Source: Luscinia megarhynchos (lineage: Eukaryota; Chordata; Aves; Passeriformes; Turdidae). From it: 64,000 nt of DNA. The stretch is taken from contig CM067565.1 in the NCBI GenBank assembly GCA_034336665.1, positions 80,540,858-80,604,857 on the forward strand, written 5' to 3'. The stretch's first letter is position 1, and every line of letters starts with the position of its first letter. Shown here piece by piece: positions 1 to 13,843 of this stretch. Under the pieces are notes generated by a model. That model was not told the DNA's origin, did no database searches, and saw nothing but the letters and a program-made list of their open reading frames with translations. The position numbers were made by a program, and so were the translations under genes.

Positions 1-416
1 AAGGGAAGGAAATTACAGCTTTGCATCTGCTGTAAACTTGATTCAAGACTTAATATTCTCAGCTTTTGTTCTTTCACTACATTTTTGCTTTGTTATTCTG
101 CCAGTTTTTTGGTAAAAAAATAAGAGTTTTTTTATTCAGGAGTACTCATGCTGACAGTAGTCAGAAGGAATCTGCTGCAGTGTAGCTTTGTGCCTGTAGT
201 AGTAGTAGTAACTTGGTAGTAACTTACATGTCACAAGTAACTTTTGTCACAGATTGGTTCAGGTGAAAAAACTGCATTCAGGCTGTTTGCCAAACCAGTA
301 TGTCTGGCACTATTCTAGAGTGAAACACACTCTTGCATGTTCCATAAATATTGTTTGTGAAGGATGAAAATAAATCACATTGAACTTTGATTGAAATGTA
401 ATGCTGAAATATCTCC

Positions 417-440
417 ATATATACACATACATATATATAT

Positions 441-490
<50 letters not shown>

Positions 491-494
491 GTAT
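417..494. repeat. AT/AC compound microsatellite
   Basis: Alternating AT, ATAC and AC dinucleotide runs end in a pure (AT)n block of about 10 units. This is a compound simple repeat likely to vary in length between individuals. Confidence 0.95.
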
Positions 495-1994
495 TAGCAT
501 TTACTTGTAATGGAATAAGTTTGTATTTTAAAATCTCAGCATCCTTGTTTATGGAGCCTGAATACTTTCAGTGAATAAAATATGTCAGCAGGCAAGGTTT
601 ATGCAAGAGTAGTTTTTTAGGTGATGAAGGATTGTGTTTTTAAGCCATTTTCCTTTTGATTCTAGAATCAACCAACTATGCAGATCAGGTTTTGCTTACT
701 GAAATCCATCTTTTAAGCTGTGCCATTTCACTGGTAGTAGAACTTAAAATGAGTTACTCTCAGGAAGTTATAAATTATTTGCTGTATTTTACATAATGTG
801 TTGGCATGCCTGCTGCATCTGTGTTCAAGACAGGGTTTTATTCCTTCAGCTATGGGTTATATGAAGAAACTATTAAAAACGAATGCTTTTAGCATTAGTC
901 TGTCCTTTTGGCTTTGATCCTGTCATGCCATCAGAAATGAAGTTGATGAAAATGAAGGCAGGGGAAAAGGTCAGTCTGGTCTCTAGGTGAATTAATTGAT
1001 GGGAGCATCTTCCAGAGGAATACAGTTTTAGTGAGAAGGTGGCTGGATAAGACATATTTTTCTGCATCTGCTAAATGTTTGCATTGTGGCATTTGCAGTG
1101 TTTTGAAATATCAGGACAAAAATGTGTTTCCCATGTATCTTAGGACCCTCAGAGCAGCATGGTATTTTGCCTCACATAATAGTTCTTGTACTTCATGACT
1201 ATACTGAGAATACTGAAAGCAGTTAAGGTTGAGACTTTCCATGGACCTTTTATGCAAAATAAATCTGGAGAAGATAAAAGGGTACTGACAACTTTATACC
1301 CACCTGATTCTGTGCAGATGCAAGAAAAGTAAGTTATGGATTTGTGCTCTGAAGGATATATTTCCAGTGCTTGTATAAGGAGTGTGCTCTGACCAGAGCT
1401 GAGGATGGGTTATATGTGGGAGACATGATGCAGTTTGGGTAGATTTCCTAGTTTGCTCCACTACATGGTGCTGATGAGAAGCTGATGTTCCTTAAGGAAT
1501 TCTCTAATTCTCTAAAACTTGCACTTGAGTTTTTAGTAAATCTGTTGTTATGAATATTTCATTTACAAGTTTTTCAATGTTGTGGTGTCACCAGGGGATA
1601 CACAGCCCACAGTCACCCCTATTATAGCTTTTGATAATGAAGTTTCAGCTTGGAGGTGAGAGCTGTCTATTCCCCTTGCCCTGTGTCGGGGCTCCACTTC
1701 ACTTTTCTCACCAATATACACCTTGGGTATCTGAACAGAGGTTTTGGATTTTTGGAACCCACAGCACAAGCTTGGTAATACCTGATGTTGATCGTTATTC
1801 AGTCAAAGATGAAGGTGGTGAAACCCTCCACACTTCTGACTCCATTAGCAATAATAGGGTGGTTTTCTTAATAGCCAAGGCTTTAACTTTATAGTGCTAA
1901 CCTTTTGAATAGCTCAGAGACTTTGAGGCCTTGTGTTGCAGCCTTTTTTCCACTTATGTGATGTGACATTCATGACAGGATTTTTATGTGCTAA

Positions 1995-2094
1995 TTCTCC
2001 CTGTCACAGGATAGGAGGTGGTGCATGTGTGTCAGGCTACCAGACTAGAGGTTCTAGAGGCTGCTGACATACACATGTCCAGTAACAGGGAGAA
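1995..2094. repeat. Imperfect inverted repeat, 100-nt hairpin
   Basis: The ends pair perfectly over 10 bp (TTCTCCCTGT with ACAGGGAGAA). Further in, GCATGTGTGTCAG pairs with CTGACATACACATG across a 2-nt bulge, and the apex has a small CTAGA-GGT-TCTAG stem. An unequal internal loop separates the outer and inner stems, so it is not a clean pre-miRNA shape. Confidence 0.6.
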
Positions 2095-5000
2095 CTCTGT
2101 CTTAGCCATAATTATATATGGGTATTTATTTGGTCAGGTGATGACTGAGACTACTTAGTCATTTGGAAGAAGTGGCAAGAAAGAGGATAAGACTATACCT
2201 CTGATTTAGCTTCTTTTCCTGTAAATCCTATTTTTAGCAGTTTTTGTTGTGCTCCTTCCTTTTCAGGAAGAAAAGAATCTGTCTAATGTGGTAGAGATTT
2301 TACCAGCACTAATTCTAGAGATGAAGTTTTGGAAAAATATATACTTGATTTGGGACAAACATGTTGTCTGGGCCATTTGGTCTTGAATAGCTGCAGACCT
2401 CTAAGTCATTCACATAAGAAAGATCTTCCAGTGACTCAAACTGGCCTACAGAATTTATGTGAGAAAAAGAAATGTTCATAATGTATTTTTTTCTTTTCAT
2501 TGAAGGAATAGAAGGGACTCATTTTAGACGGTGCTTGATAACTTAAGAAAAGGTCTTTTAAGTCAAATAAACTTTTCAATTCTCTTCTGACTAAACTTGT
2601 ATGTACTAATGTTAATTTTCTAATTTTTCTTTTTGAAGGATTGTCAAAAGTATTAGGCATGTTAAAAAACCCCTTTTTTGTCCTATTCCTCATTCCACTG
2701 TTACAGAGGATCGATCACAAAATCAGCACTTGCATCTAATAATTCTTCTACTATGGCACAGGTAGACTGAAAATTTGTTTCCTTGTACATGCAAAGCATG
2801 AAAGAGTGAGTTCTGTGTGAAGGATGAGTATAACACACTAGGGATGCTTTAGGCAGAATATATTAAGGTCTCAACTAGCATTTGTTTGCTGCAGAGATCT
2901 TCATGCAATGATTCTTGTAGCTGGCTGTTACCTCTTTGCACACTGAGGCTGCTCATGGGCTGCATTTTCTCTGCCCATCAGGGATGGTGTGGTCCTGCAG
3001 TCTGCAAGTGGAGCTCCCTTGTCTCCAGCTGTGCCTTGTGTATGCCTTTTGTTGTCAAGGTATTCATGTATTGAATACCAGTACATGAAGCCAGCTGCTT
3101 AGTTTGGTCTTCTAGGAAGCTGAAGAAGAGCTTGAAAGACTGAGTCCCAGAAGAGTTTTTCCTGGCTTAATGATCCTGGTGAATTTGACAGGTTTGGGAT
3201 TAACAGGTGATTGCCATATTGCTAGGTTCCAAGAAATGAGGCACTCAATAATTTTGGGTTTAAGTGTGTTAAATGAAAAAAACACTAGGAAACTGTTATT
3301 GTGGATATAGTTTTGTGTGGATTGAGAGCACGTGCTCTGGGGTGGCAGCAGTTCAGTCCTTTGGTGCTTGCAGTAACAGCATTTGTTGTGTGCCGTAGAA
3401 CAAATGCATTGCTTGTTCTTTCCTTTTGAAGAAAATAAAAACCGAACACCTCCACAAGTTTAATATTTTTGACTTTCACCAAGTGTGTATTTAGTTATTC
3501 TACTTTGGATAGGAAATAGTTCTGCAGCCTAATAAGGCACATTCATTTAGAGTTACTTGCTTGGAAAAAAATAAACAGATTTAAGAGTGTACCAGCATAA
3601 ACATGAATCTTTGTATTGGATCAGTTTCAGAACTCCTTGAAGTCATGGCAAATGCAAGCAATCTAACTGAATAATAACATTTTTTGATGCAGTGCATCAT
3701 AACATAGACCATGCAATTTATAAACTGTTACAGAAAGAAGCTTATTGTACAATATTTTAAAATTTTATATGGCTTTCTGAAACATTAATTTCTGTAGCAG
3801 ATTTGGGGTTGTCAGTGTATAACAAGTCCCCAAAATGCTACACCTCTTTCATAAATTTACTAATGGAGTTGGCTTTACTATTGATTAGAGACTCTTTGTA
3901 GTAAAAAGAAATGTAAACAATATTTGTGGAAGAATCTGAAGGGTTAAAAAAGGCTAAAATACTTTAAATTCATATTCCTGTAGAGTGACCTTAATAGTTT
4001 TACCAATTGTTTCATCCTCACGTTTTCAAGTGCAGGTTCATGGAAGCCCTACATTTACTTTGGATCATTTTAATGCTCCAGTGAAATATTCTCTCTGATC
4101 TATGTCAGTGGGGGTAGGAAAGCACATAAAATATATGCTTCCAGTCAGTGATGAGAAAGTAGGAGGATTTTTCATGAACAATGTAATTAAATTCATGCAT
4201 GTAAAAGATACCTGCAAGATGCTGCTTGAGAAAGTACTTTATAGCAATAGATAATTATAGGGAAAAAATTACTTTCCTGGAATGATAGTACATAATATTA
4301 ATTTATCAGTGCTATAAAGGTTTTCTAACCAGTTTCTTTCCCATCTGTAACACAGCTTTTTTTTCCTAATAATCTTTGTCTTCAGCAAAAAAAATTTCAA
4401 TCAAATTTTTTCTTTGAGATATTACAGTGGAATTTTAATACAGCCCTAATACAGGCCACTGTTGTAAACATTTGTTTGATATTAAACAATTATTCAATTC
4501 TTTGCTCTTGCAGAAGTGTGAGAACTATGGCAATTTTCCAAAGTCATAGGTTTTCTTGTCTGTTTAATACGGTTTTAATTATGAGCATAGATGCCACTGC
4601 TGTGGATCATACCCATGTTTGTTTAAAGGTATCCAGAAGAGGTGATGATATTAATTCACCTGCTGCTAAATACTCTCCTACTTAGAAGGTAACTCAGCAG
4701 TAACTCAGACATAAGAAATGAAAGCAGAGTCAGTTGCTTAGGGCTAAATCTTGCAAGTGCTTACTTCTGGGTATGGTGTGTTGAGAATTTTCAGGGATTA
4801 ATTGCATCCTAAGCAGACAAAAAAAGGTGTTCCAGTTCCCCTCCTCCTCTTCACTACTTCTTCATTTTCTGTGGGAAGAAAAAGGCTTTAGTGGATTTTG
4901 TTTTAGCTGTCTCCAAACAAAGCTGTAGGCAGTGTGTGTGGTAACATTGGTTTGTAAGAATGGACAGCTTATCTATACTTGGAAACTCATGGTCAGAAAT

Positions 5001-8000
5001 ACTTGTTGAGGGCTCTTAGTGTTGCCCAAAGAAATCCTTGGGATGAGGAGCTGGAGTCTCCTGAGGATATTCTGTGATGCATTGACCCTCAGCTGGGAGC
5101 TCTGACAGGGTATCAGGGCCAAGGCTGGTATTCACTCCCCTCATCCTGCCTGAGCCTGTGGCTGGAGCATCTTCTGCTTCACTAAGAGTTTGCTGTGGAA
5201 CATTTGGGTTCTTGGGTTAGGCCTGATCTAAGTGCTGTGGAAAGTATATGGTGGAAAGTAATTGGCACAGCAGTTAACCTTTGGGGGAGGTTCACTGAAA
5301 GATGTTACGTTGAGTCAGCATTAATTTCAAGGAAGAATCCTGACCAAAACCATGGAGCTGATTTTTTTTCAGCTGGTAAGTGGTTTCAAAACCTAAACCT
5401 ATGTAACCATCTCACCTTAAAAAAAAGTCTGTGCTGTTGGTTTCAATGGTCAAAGTGAGACCCTCAGCTGAATATGGCAAACTTGCAGAATCTCTTCTAT
5501 TTTCAGTAGTGACATGTATATTTTCTCCTGAGTCTCTACTCTCAGACTGTGTTGTGTAAATGCAAATGTATTTTTTTAAATCAAAAGCACAATTTCTGAA
5601 TGGACAGTGTAGTGTAAAGAAATAGATGTAGCAGAAGACCATGCTTAGCTTAAGATTTTTACTATCTTTAGAGCCTGGCATTCACTAGGCTGCTGTAAGA
5701 AGCATATTCTTTTTTGTTATAAACACCCTTCTATGTTAAATTCTAAAATAGTTGTTTCCCGGAGGAGGTTTGGAATAGAAACTGATGTACCTGATAGTTA
5801 ATTAAAATTCAGTGTTGTTTGTTCTTGCTTAAATTAGTGAAAAAAACCCCAAATCTTCCAGGAAACACCACAGAGAATAACATTCTGAGCATTTCAAATT
5901 ATTTTGAAAGATGAGAATTCCCATGGCTCAATTCTATAAAGAGTTGGAACATAATTCAAATGCTTCTTTGCCACCTGTCACTTTTTTTTTTCATTTTTAG
6001 TGTGTGTATTTTCTCTCATAGAGAAATAAAGGGAATGAGCACCTCATTTCCCTTTTTACCCAGGTTTTTTCTGAATCTTAGTTACTGCACTACATGCACA
6101 CATTACTTATATTATAACACTGTAAACCACCTGCCCAAATGCATGTATAGCAGGAGACCAACTGTTTCATTAATTTACACCAGAATCTGGCTGGTATTGT
6201 TGTACAAACGAGAGAAAACCATGTGTAACTGGTTTTGTTTGTAATGTGAATTTACTGATTAGCCAGCTAATACCATTTTCTTTCCCATGCTCACAGCCTC
6301 CTACACACAGAAAGATGAGAAAAACTAGTATAAAAATAAGGTTTTAGGCTATGACAATAAGATCTCCAGATGTCTGATTCCTTGGTTTAGAAAACTGCAC
6401 AAGAGCTTATCTATTCCTGAAATAAAAATGATTTAGATAGTCCAAACCGTCTTTCACAATCTCCCATCTGCTAGGGTGTGCATTTCATTTTCATGTAAAT
6501 AAAATTTCTAAGTAATTCTTCAAATCCTCGCTGCACAATTCATTACAGAGATCTCATGCTTGCTAATACTTACTGCCAGGAGGCAAAAGGACTGATAAAG
6601 CATGTGGAGCTCTCATAGGAGACTTGCAAGGCAGGAAATCCCTCATGGAGAGGGGAATATTTCAGTGGGTTTATGTATAGCATTAACCAGTTCACCTGTT
6701 TTATTTCCCTGTTGCCCCTTTCAAGAAATGCAGATACCTAATGAGGGGGATGGTAAAGGAAAATTTTCCAAGCTTTATTTTTGGACTTCTGCTGCGAATT
6801 TCACCTCTAAATCAGACAATTGGATTTCAAGCTGTCCTTTCATGTGATGTACTCTCTTACAGTGGACTGGGTTCATACCTGTGTTTAGGTAGGCAGACCT
6901 CTAGTCTCCATGCTTAAATTGAGAGTATTACATTGTTCAGATTTTGGAAAGGTCACTTTGGTTTCAGTCTGACAGTTTGTGGGTGCTGACATGTTGGCAA
7001 ATCAAGCCCTTTTTGTACTTTGTATTGAAGTCACAAGTGGAGAAGAGTACGAATCATGCTGACTTAATGTTTCCAAAACTGGACTGACTTGCTTACTTTG
7101 CTAGAGGTGCAGGTAATCAAAACAGCTGCCATTCAACACTTGGAAGTTGTGCAACTTGTGTAGACTTTTAAGAATCTAATTTTAAGCAGGCAGACTTGAT
7201 CAGTTTGCCCCATCGTTACCCAGGAAACTTCTTTAATTACTATGCCTTTGCTTCAGCCCTCTGCATGTAGCTTTTAAAACATTTTGTTATAATTTTTCTT
7301 TTCTTTTGTCTTAAGCTAGTGTTTGTAGAAAGGGCTGGCTTGACAGCTCTGGCAAATGAAATAGTCTGCCTGCCCACGGAATATGTGCTCCCTAGACAGT
7401 GGCAGTCCAAACTTCCACATGCTGTTTTGTCAGTGTGCTACAACTTTTCTTGGGGGAGTGGAGACAGGAGAGAGGAAGTAGGGTTCTTGTACAATCAGGT
7501 CTTTGCCACCAAAACAGTGTCATCAGGAAAAATGGCCTGTATTTTCCTTCTAGCACAGAAAACCAGCAGCTGAAAGGAATGGATGAGTGTAAGCTTTGGA
7601 AAACCCTTATGTAGTGGGTAAGCTATTGTCAAGATCACAAATTCAATCCTGCTGTGTTGCAGTTAGTGCTGATGACAGATGACTGCGTGAACTGAACAGG
7701 GTTTTCCTTGCTCAAGGCCAAGACAAAAGGAATTTCAAAGAGCCCTGAGTTCTGATGAACCTTCAACAAAAAGTCTGGAATGATATTTGTGTGGAAGTGG
7801 GAAATATGGAATTTACTCTTAATTATTAAGACTTCATCTTCTTGTGTTTCCATTTAAGAATGCTGATCTTAGCACATACAGTTCATTACTTCAGTTTGTC
7901 TTGGTGATGACTTGTCTTTGAGATACATGTATTAGATAAATCATGATAGCTGCGAATCCCATGGTGCTTCTAGAAAAATCACCCAAGAGACAGTCTTTTC

Positions 8001-11000
8001 AACACAGGAGTGTGTATTTCATTTCCAAGTGGTTTACAGGCCTCCTGGTTCATTTAGCTAGTAGTCTAAAAATCATGAAAGATCACTGATAGAATCATAC
8101 TGTTTCAGTGAATTCACAAATGTTTCAACAAAAATAGCAAGGCATTAAGAATGAAACATATCCATGACATCTTTTAATTTCAGAAATCTTTGCTCTACTA
8201 TGACTGAAAATGGAAATACAGAAGGACCATTTGCATCATCCAAAATAAAGCATCTGGCATAAATAGCTACAATACTTCATAATCACTGTAGGTGATTAAT
8301 CACGAGAGGTTATCCAGGAATTTGTCAAGACCATCTCTACTCAAAGCAGCTGAAATAATCCAGTCCAGACTCATGCTGCCATGGCCCAGGCCATGCAGCC
8401 TTTTCCTTCAGCCAATGTCATCACTTGTAATGAACCAATTCCAGGAGCTGCTTGTTTGAAAACTAACCATGAGGTTTGGACTTTTGGGGTGAAAGACATT
8501 GTCTGCTGTGAGGGAGAGTTTTGCAGACTTTGATTTGGCAAGGAATCTGTGATTTGGCTTGTAAAGATGAGAGTATTGCTAAGCATAAAAGAAAATGACA
8601 GTATGCAAAGCACAAAAGAAAACACTGGAATTTACTCTCTGGTCATGAAAGTCACTTGGGGTACTTCTGCTCTGTGATTGCTGTTTTGACTTACAGAATC
8701 ATTTCTCATAGCTTTTTGTGTCAGACTGTGCTTACAGTCTGAGAAACAGATGGAAGTTCTACTGCCTTTCCTTCTGCAGACTGTAAAACAAAGATGCTTA
8801 AATTACTGGTGCTCTAAACTAATGAACCTTCTCAGCATCTAAATCCAAGATTCATTGCTGCTTTTAATGTTACTGTAAGAAATTCATGGTGCATTTATAT
8901 CTCTAACTGCTTTCAGCATTGGTCTGGTACATGCTGCTCTCCTTTAAATGAAGAAAAGTAGTGACAGTGCATAGGAGAAAATGGTAAACATCTCACTCAT
9001 CATCTGGATTAGAATATGTAATTCCTACCTGAAGAATCAATATTTTAGAAGGCAAAGAGCACTATGCTTTGCTGTCTTGATGCCTATGTATTGTTCTTAA
9101 GTTTTAGAAACCAGTAATCCAGAAAAGAACTATAGAGTGTATTTGCATTTGAAGGTATAAAGAATATGGTTCTGTTGTGGACATGTTAAAATGTATTTAT
9201 AAACTAGAGTTGAGATCCTGCTTCATAACACTAAAAATTTTCATTTTTGAAACCAAATAAACCTTTTTTGTATGTGTCTGCAACTGATTTTTAAATTTAA
9301 ATTTGTTATTTTTTCCTGTTTAAATATATAAATAGCTTCCATTTTTTACATAGCTTGTTCTCTGATTCTAAAATTGTGGCCAGGTAAACTTATTCTGTGA
9401 ATTGTATATTTTTGATGTGGATTGTATATTTTTACTGCTGAGTGGTTTGCCTACTGTAAATACCTTTCATACCTGAAACCAGGGAGAAAGATACTAGATT
9501 TAGAGCATGAGAGTGCTGGAAAAATGCAGAAGAGTCTAGAGTATCTTCTTTACTTTGTTGAGACTGACTTAAGAAATAGCCAGAAATTGCTCAGCTACAA
9601 TGGATTGCCTGTATTTATTTTCTCCTCTCTGTTGGTGAACCACCAGCAGACACATTTTGTGAGGCCTAGGATGGTGATGACAGTTTTCTTCCCTAGGTGG
9701 TTTATTAGTTGCTAATTCTGTTTAGTAGAAACTTGGATCAATTACATCCTTGTCAAGTTTCCAACGGGACTGGAAGATCTTTTTCATTCACTTTAATGAT
9801 ATCAACATTGTGAATTTCATGCCAGTTCCATTAGATTCAGTGAAACTTGCTTTGCCCACTGACATTGAGTGTATGCTTTGTCCTATTTGCTGAGACATTT
9901 ACAAGCCTTTCATAATTATACCAATTTAAGGAGCTTGAAACCTATCCTTTTAACTTTTTTTCCCCAGTAGGGATGAGTATCTCTTCCGGTTGTTGTAATC
10001 AGAATCTGTTCAAAATGAGCAAAAACTGAATTAGTTAAATGTGTGTTACAGGCAAAATAGAGATGAGAGACTTCTCAGGTGGCTGTGGGGTACTGCCAAA
10101 ATTAATTTATTTTCTGTTATTATTTGGGAAAGAAGAACAGGCTATACAGCCAAAGTACACAGTACCTTTGTGTATGCACTTACTGAGACTCATTTGCATT
10201 GCTGCTTGTGTCTGTGTGAAAGGTTCATATATGACATCATGTAAATACATAGACATAAGAGCTGTTCTTATGGTGGACAAGCATTGCTTTTTCTAAATAA
10301 ACCTAATTCTTAAAGTAGAAAGCAAGGAGAAAATCAGTTTGCTGTCTTCACAAATCGAATGTATTTGCTATCTGGAAGCTGAGTTTTGGCACAGAACACA
10401 TGGCAGTGTGTGGCACTGGGGAGCTCCAAGGTCTAGTACAATAATAAAGAAAAAGTGTCCTCCTGTGAAGGCTAGGACTAATACATTAGTAGCTGGATTT
10501 AGATTAATAGCATTCCTTCTTTGATAGATACTATCAGGTGGTGTTTGCATTACATCAGACAGTGTTAATTCTATCTTTATGTTTTCACATTTGAGCCAAT
10601 TTGTTCAATTTATGTTGGTGCTGTTTGTATGTAGCAATTGCTGTTATTTTTATAAAGTCATAAACTTCAATGAACCCATACAACACTTGTCATAAATTAA
10701 ATACAAATGGTCTTAAATTTTGACAGATTTATGTAAAGGAGTTTCTCTATCTTCCTTCTTTTCCTATGTTGTGATTAAAATTTACTGATCAGCCCAAAGT
10801 TTTAATTTTTCATGCAAATAACACATCTCCTTTGTAGTGGTGACTGGATAAAGCTGACAAGTGAAAGCTAATATACACTGTACAATGATGTGCAGGAAGA
10901 AAGTAATCTTGGAAATGTTCTTCAGAATAGATATGCTGAAGGTTAGGAGAAGACACTTCCATGAAAGCCTCCTGGGCAGTGAGACTTCAGGCTCACACAA

Positions 11001-11619
11001 AGCTTAACACACTGATACCTAATGAGCACTATGAAATTGTGGTAAATGCAAGAGAGTTCAATTAAACTTTTTTTGCCATTTATTCAGTCTTAGGGTGTAG
11101 AAAGATGTGGCTTCATTGATGTGTTTAAGGCAAATGAGTACAGAATTAGATTGTATGGTCATTCTTCACTTAAAATGTTAGGACAGCTTACTGTCCTAAT
11201 GTCATGACTCAGCAGTGAGAACTCTGGGTCCCTAAAACAGGAGCAGCTGAGACCTCTCTGTCACCCATGACAGCCTGTGTGCAATGCAGTAACCTCCCCC
11301 TTGTGCCTGCAAGGCTTGTCCCTAAAAATTGTGACCAGTGAGGGTGTCCTCTGGTGCAAATTTTGAGGGATCAATGACTGCATTGCCTTGCAGTGGGAGG
11401 TGTAGGCTGCTTTGTGCAGTGGGCTCCACTGGCCAGGGTGCCACATGTGCTGCATTTTTCAGGCTAGACATCTGGCCAGCCTTGTATTCTGTCTTCGACA
11501 GGACCCTGGCAAAGTGGGGAGAATATAGACCCAAGCATGTGATTTCCAGTTCTTGGAGCTGGCATATTTTGTCTTTAGCTCCCAGGGATTTTCTCCAAGA
11601 AGAAAACCCAAAGATACCC

Positions 11620-12010
11620 ACTTTCAAATCCATGTAAGCTTCTATCACCTATGTGTCTCATGGCATGGGGTTCTACAGTTTTACAATGCCTGGAGTACCC
11701 TTTTTTGTTTGTTCATTCAAGCTTGCCAACATAATTAATTTAATGCCCTCTAATGTTTTTATTAGAAGAGACAGTGAATAACTGTTTCATAGTCATCTTT
11801 TCCATGCTACTTATGAATTTATAGTTGTCACATTCCTCTGTTAGACGTGTCTTTTTCCAAGCTGAAAATTACCAGTTTATCTAATCTTTCTTTATATAGA
11901 AACATTCTATGCTTGATTGTTCTTTTTACCTTTTTCTATACCTCTTCCAGTTGTTTTGTGATTTTTGAAACGAGTGGACCAGAACTTTGTGACTTTCAGG
12001 CTTTGGATCC
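11620..12010 (-). mobile_element. Ancient CR1 LINE 3'-end fragment
   Basis: On the minus strand this resembles the last part of the reverse-transcriptase ORF and the 3' UTR of old amniote CR1 elements, as seen in turtles and crocodilians. Recognisable landmarks on the plus strand are TTTTTCCAAGCTGAAAA, then a TAATCTTTCTTTATAT-like segment, then CTTCCAG and GACCAGAACTTTGTG. The copy is heavily mutated, with no usable frame. The family call is from memory of consensus sequences. A RepeatMasker run would settle subfamily and ends. Confidence 0.62.
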
Positions 12011-13599
12011 ACAAATCCATAAAAATTCACAATGTGAAGAAATTTTCTTTGGTGTTCTGCTTCCTTTTTCAGTAAATTCAGCTTGCCTCTTTGACCTCTA
12101 GACACTAAGCTGATATTTCCATAAGTTTACATGCTTAATCTGTCATTTTGCTCGTAGATGGTTATAGTTTAAAAATAATTTTGAGACAAGTAAAATCAGA
12201 AATGTCATGTGCATTTTTCTGCACAATAAATAGCTTGGACTGTTTCAATACTGGACTGGTATTTTGGAATTAGGTGTCACAGCTGCATAGGTTTTTATAT
12301 GTTATTTTAGATAGAATAAGTCTTAATAAGAATCATAAGAGCTGTAGTAATGGACTGGGACATTCTGAAACTATTGGAAGTTCCAGGTTTATTGAAAATG
12401 ACAATCTAAAATGGTAGATGGAAATTGGTTATGCTACTCTTCCTATTTTGGCACCATCCTGTATTCTCAGGGGACTTTGATGTTGTTTTCTGACACTTCT
12501 GACAGCAGTCAAAAGATTTTTGTAGAACATACTAAAGCCTTCCTGGCTATTTGATAGAAGATGTTGAGGCATGCTACAAAGCCTGAGTGCATCTTTATTC
12601 TCCTGTGCAAAGATAGCTTTTCAGAGATGAGGCAGGGAACTTGCTGAAATTGAGGGAAAATCAGTGAGTGGTAGCAAAAAGATAATAATATTGCAGAAGA
12701 AATAGCAAAATCTACTTTGATTGTTATATGAGAAGATTGGAATTTATTCCTTGGGTATTCCAGACACTTTTGAAGGTATGCCTTCTAAATGTGTATTTAT
12801 ATAGGTATACCAGACACAGATAAACAGGGGAAACAGATAAAAGAAATTTGAGCATAGTTTCTTTATGGAAGAATTCTTTGAATATCAGATGCACCATGAC
12901 AGATTTTTTTTCTTTGTTATTCTCTGTGCTCCAACATCAAGGCCATGGAGAGTGAGCACAGTTACAGTAGTTACTGTGATAGTGATGGAGCCCTCACCTC
13001 AAGTCACTATATAATTTTTGGGGAAATTCAGCAACAAAAATACCAGTAATATTTTTGTAGTATTCATGTTTTCCCTTTTCTTAAAATGGTTCTTTAAGTT
13101 GCTTATCACTGTAGTTAATGAGCTCTAGCTTTTGTCATCCTTTTCTTTTCTCCTCATTCCATAGACCTGTCTCATTCTAAACCACAGAGCATTGTTCTTT
13201 TAGAGAGGCTGACAAGAATGGTTTGGAACCTGTTATATTACATAAGGGAATCACATTCTTGATTATTTGGCTGTGTGTGTACGTTGGAGAAATAAATAAA
13301 AAAGATTTTTCAATTTTTTTCTTAGGACCACTGGCTGTTACAGACAGCCCACTACCTCCCCTATCAATTTTAAACACCTTGTACAATAAGCCAAGATTAC
13401 TGTTGAGAAAGATGGCCTTAAATGACTTCATTATCCTAAACTGCCTTTGGAATGCCACCATCCTAGTGAGCATTAATTCACTTTGATGGCTTTTTGGTGT
13501 TGCCCTGTAGACATTCCAGCTCTTTGAATAATGCTGGGGCAGGGCTATTCTCTTCCCCTGTCTTAGCACAGCAGAGTGGCTTAATTTGTCTACATACTA
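12011..13599 (+). other. PLD5 upstream intron between CR1 and solo LTR (no gene seen)
   Basis: Intronic AT-rich DNA. A minus-strand open frame of 130 codons spans 13177-13569, overlapping a plus-strand frame of 87 codons. Neither has a recognisable domain, and the longer one ends just beside the LTR insertion site. I treat both as chance frames. Confidence 0.55.
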
Positions 13600-13605
13600 G
13601 GTACT
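13600..13605. repeat. Target-site duplication, left copy
   Basis: GGTACT immediately precedes the LTR and is repeated exactly at its far end. A 6-bp duplication is typical of class II (ERVK-like) avian retroviruses. Confidence 0.88.
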
Positions 13606-13735
13606 TGTCACTGTCTGGGGGTCTCTTTGTGGCCGAGACCACTCAGATGGACATAGGAGGGTGGTTCAGGGCGCAGGGAGTTCTGAAGCAACCGAAGAGA
13701 AACCGCAGGAGACAGTCGTCCGGGCTCAAGGTCTG

Positions 13736-13741
13736 TTTATT
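13736..13741 (-). terminator. LTR polyadenylation signal
   Basis: AATAAA on the minus strand lies about 100 nt downstream of the LTR TATA box, as expected for the R region of a retroviral LTR. Being antisense to PLD5, it should not truncate the host transcript. Confidence 0.6.
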
Positions 13742-13836
13742 GTTTGTTATCTATAAAGTGTTCTTTGCTCGCGAGCAGCAGTCTGGTCACCACCGTGTCC
13801 AGGACGAAAGTCTGCCCAAGGAGGGCCGAACTTATC

Positions 13837-13843
13837 TTTTATA
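13837..13843 (-). promoter_or_regulatory. LTR TATA box
   Basis: TATAAAA on the minus strand lies inside the LTR, in the expected position upstream of the polyadenylation signal. It would direct transcription antisense to PLD5 if still active. Confidence 0.6.

Larger units (their letters stand above)
1..11619 (+). other. PLD5 upstream intron, first part (no gene seen)
   Basis: This is AT-rich, CpG-poor intronic sequence. Open frames on both strands stay below about 100 codons, and none shows a recognisable domain or exon-like splice pair. It contains one AT/AC microsatellite, an imperfect hairpin near 2.0 kb and a small 9-bp hairpin at 11178-11199. I assign it to the PLD5 intron only because it lies upstream of the PLD5 exon. 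An unrecognised lncRNA or alternative first exon cannot be excluded. Confidence 0.6.

Noticed and set aside
13177..13569. 130-codon minus-strand open frame beside the LTR
   Set aside because: Not similar to any retroviral or host protein I recognise, lies outside the LTR target duplication, and overlaps a plus-strand frame; treated as chance.
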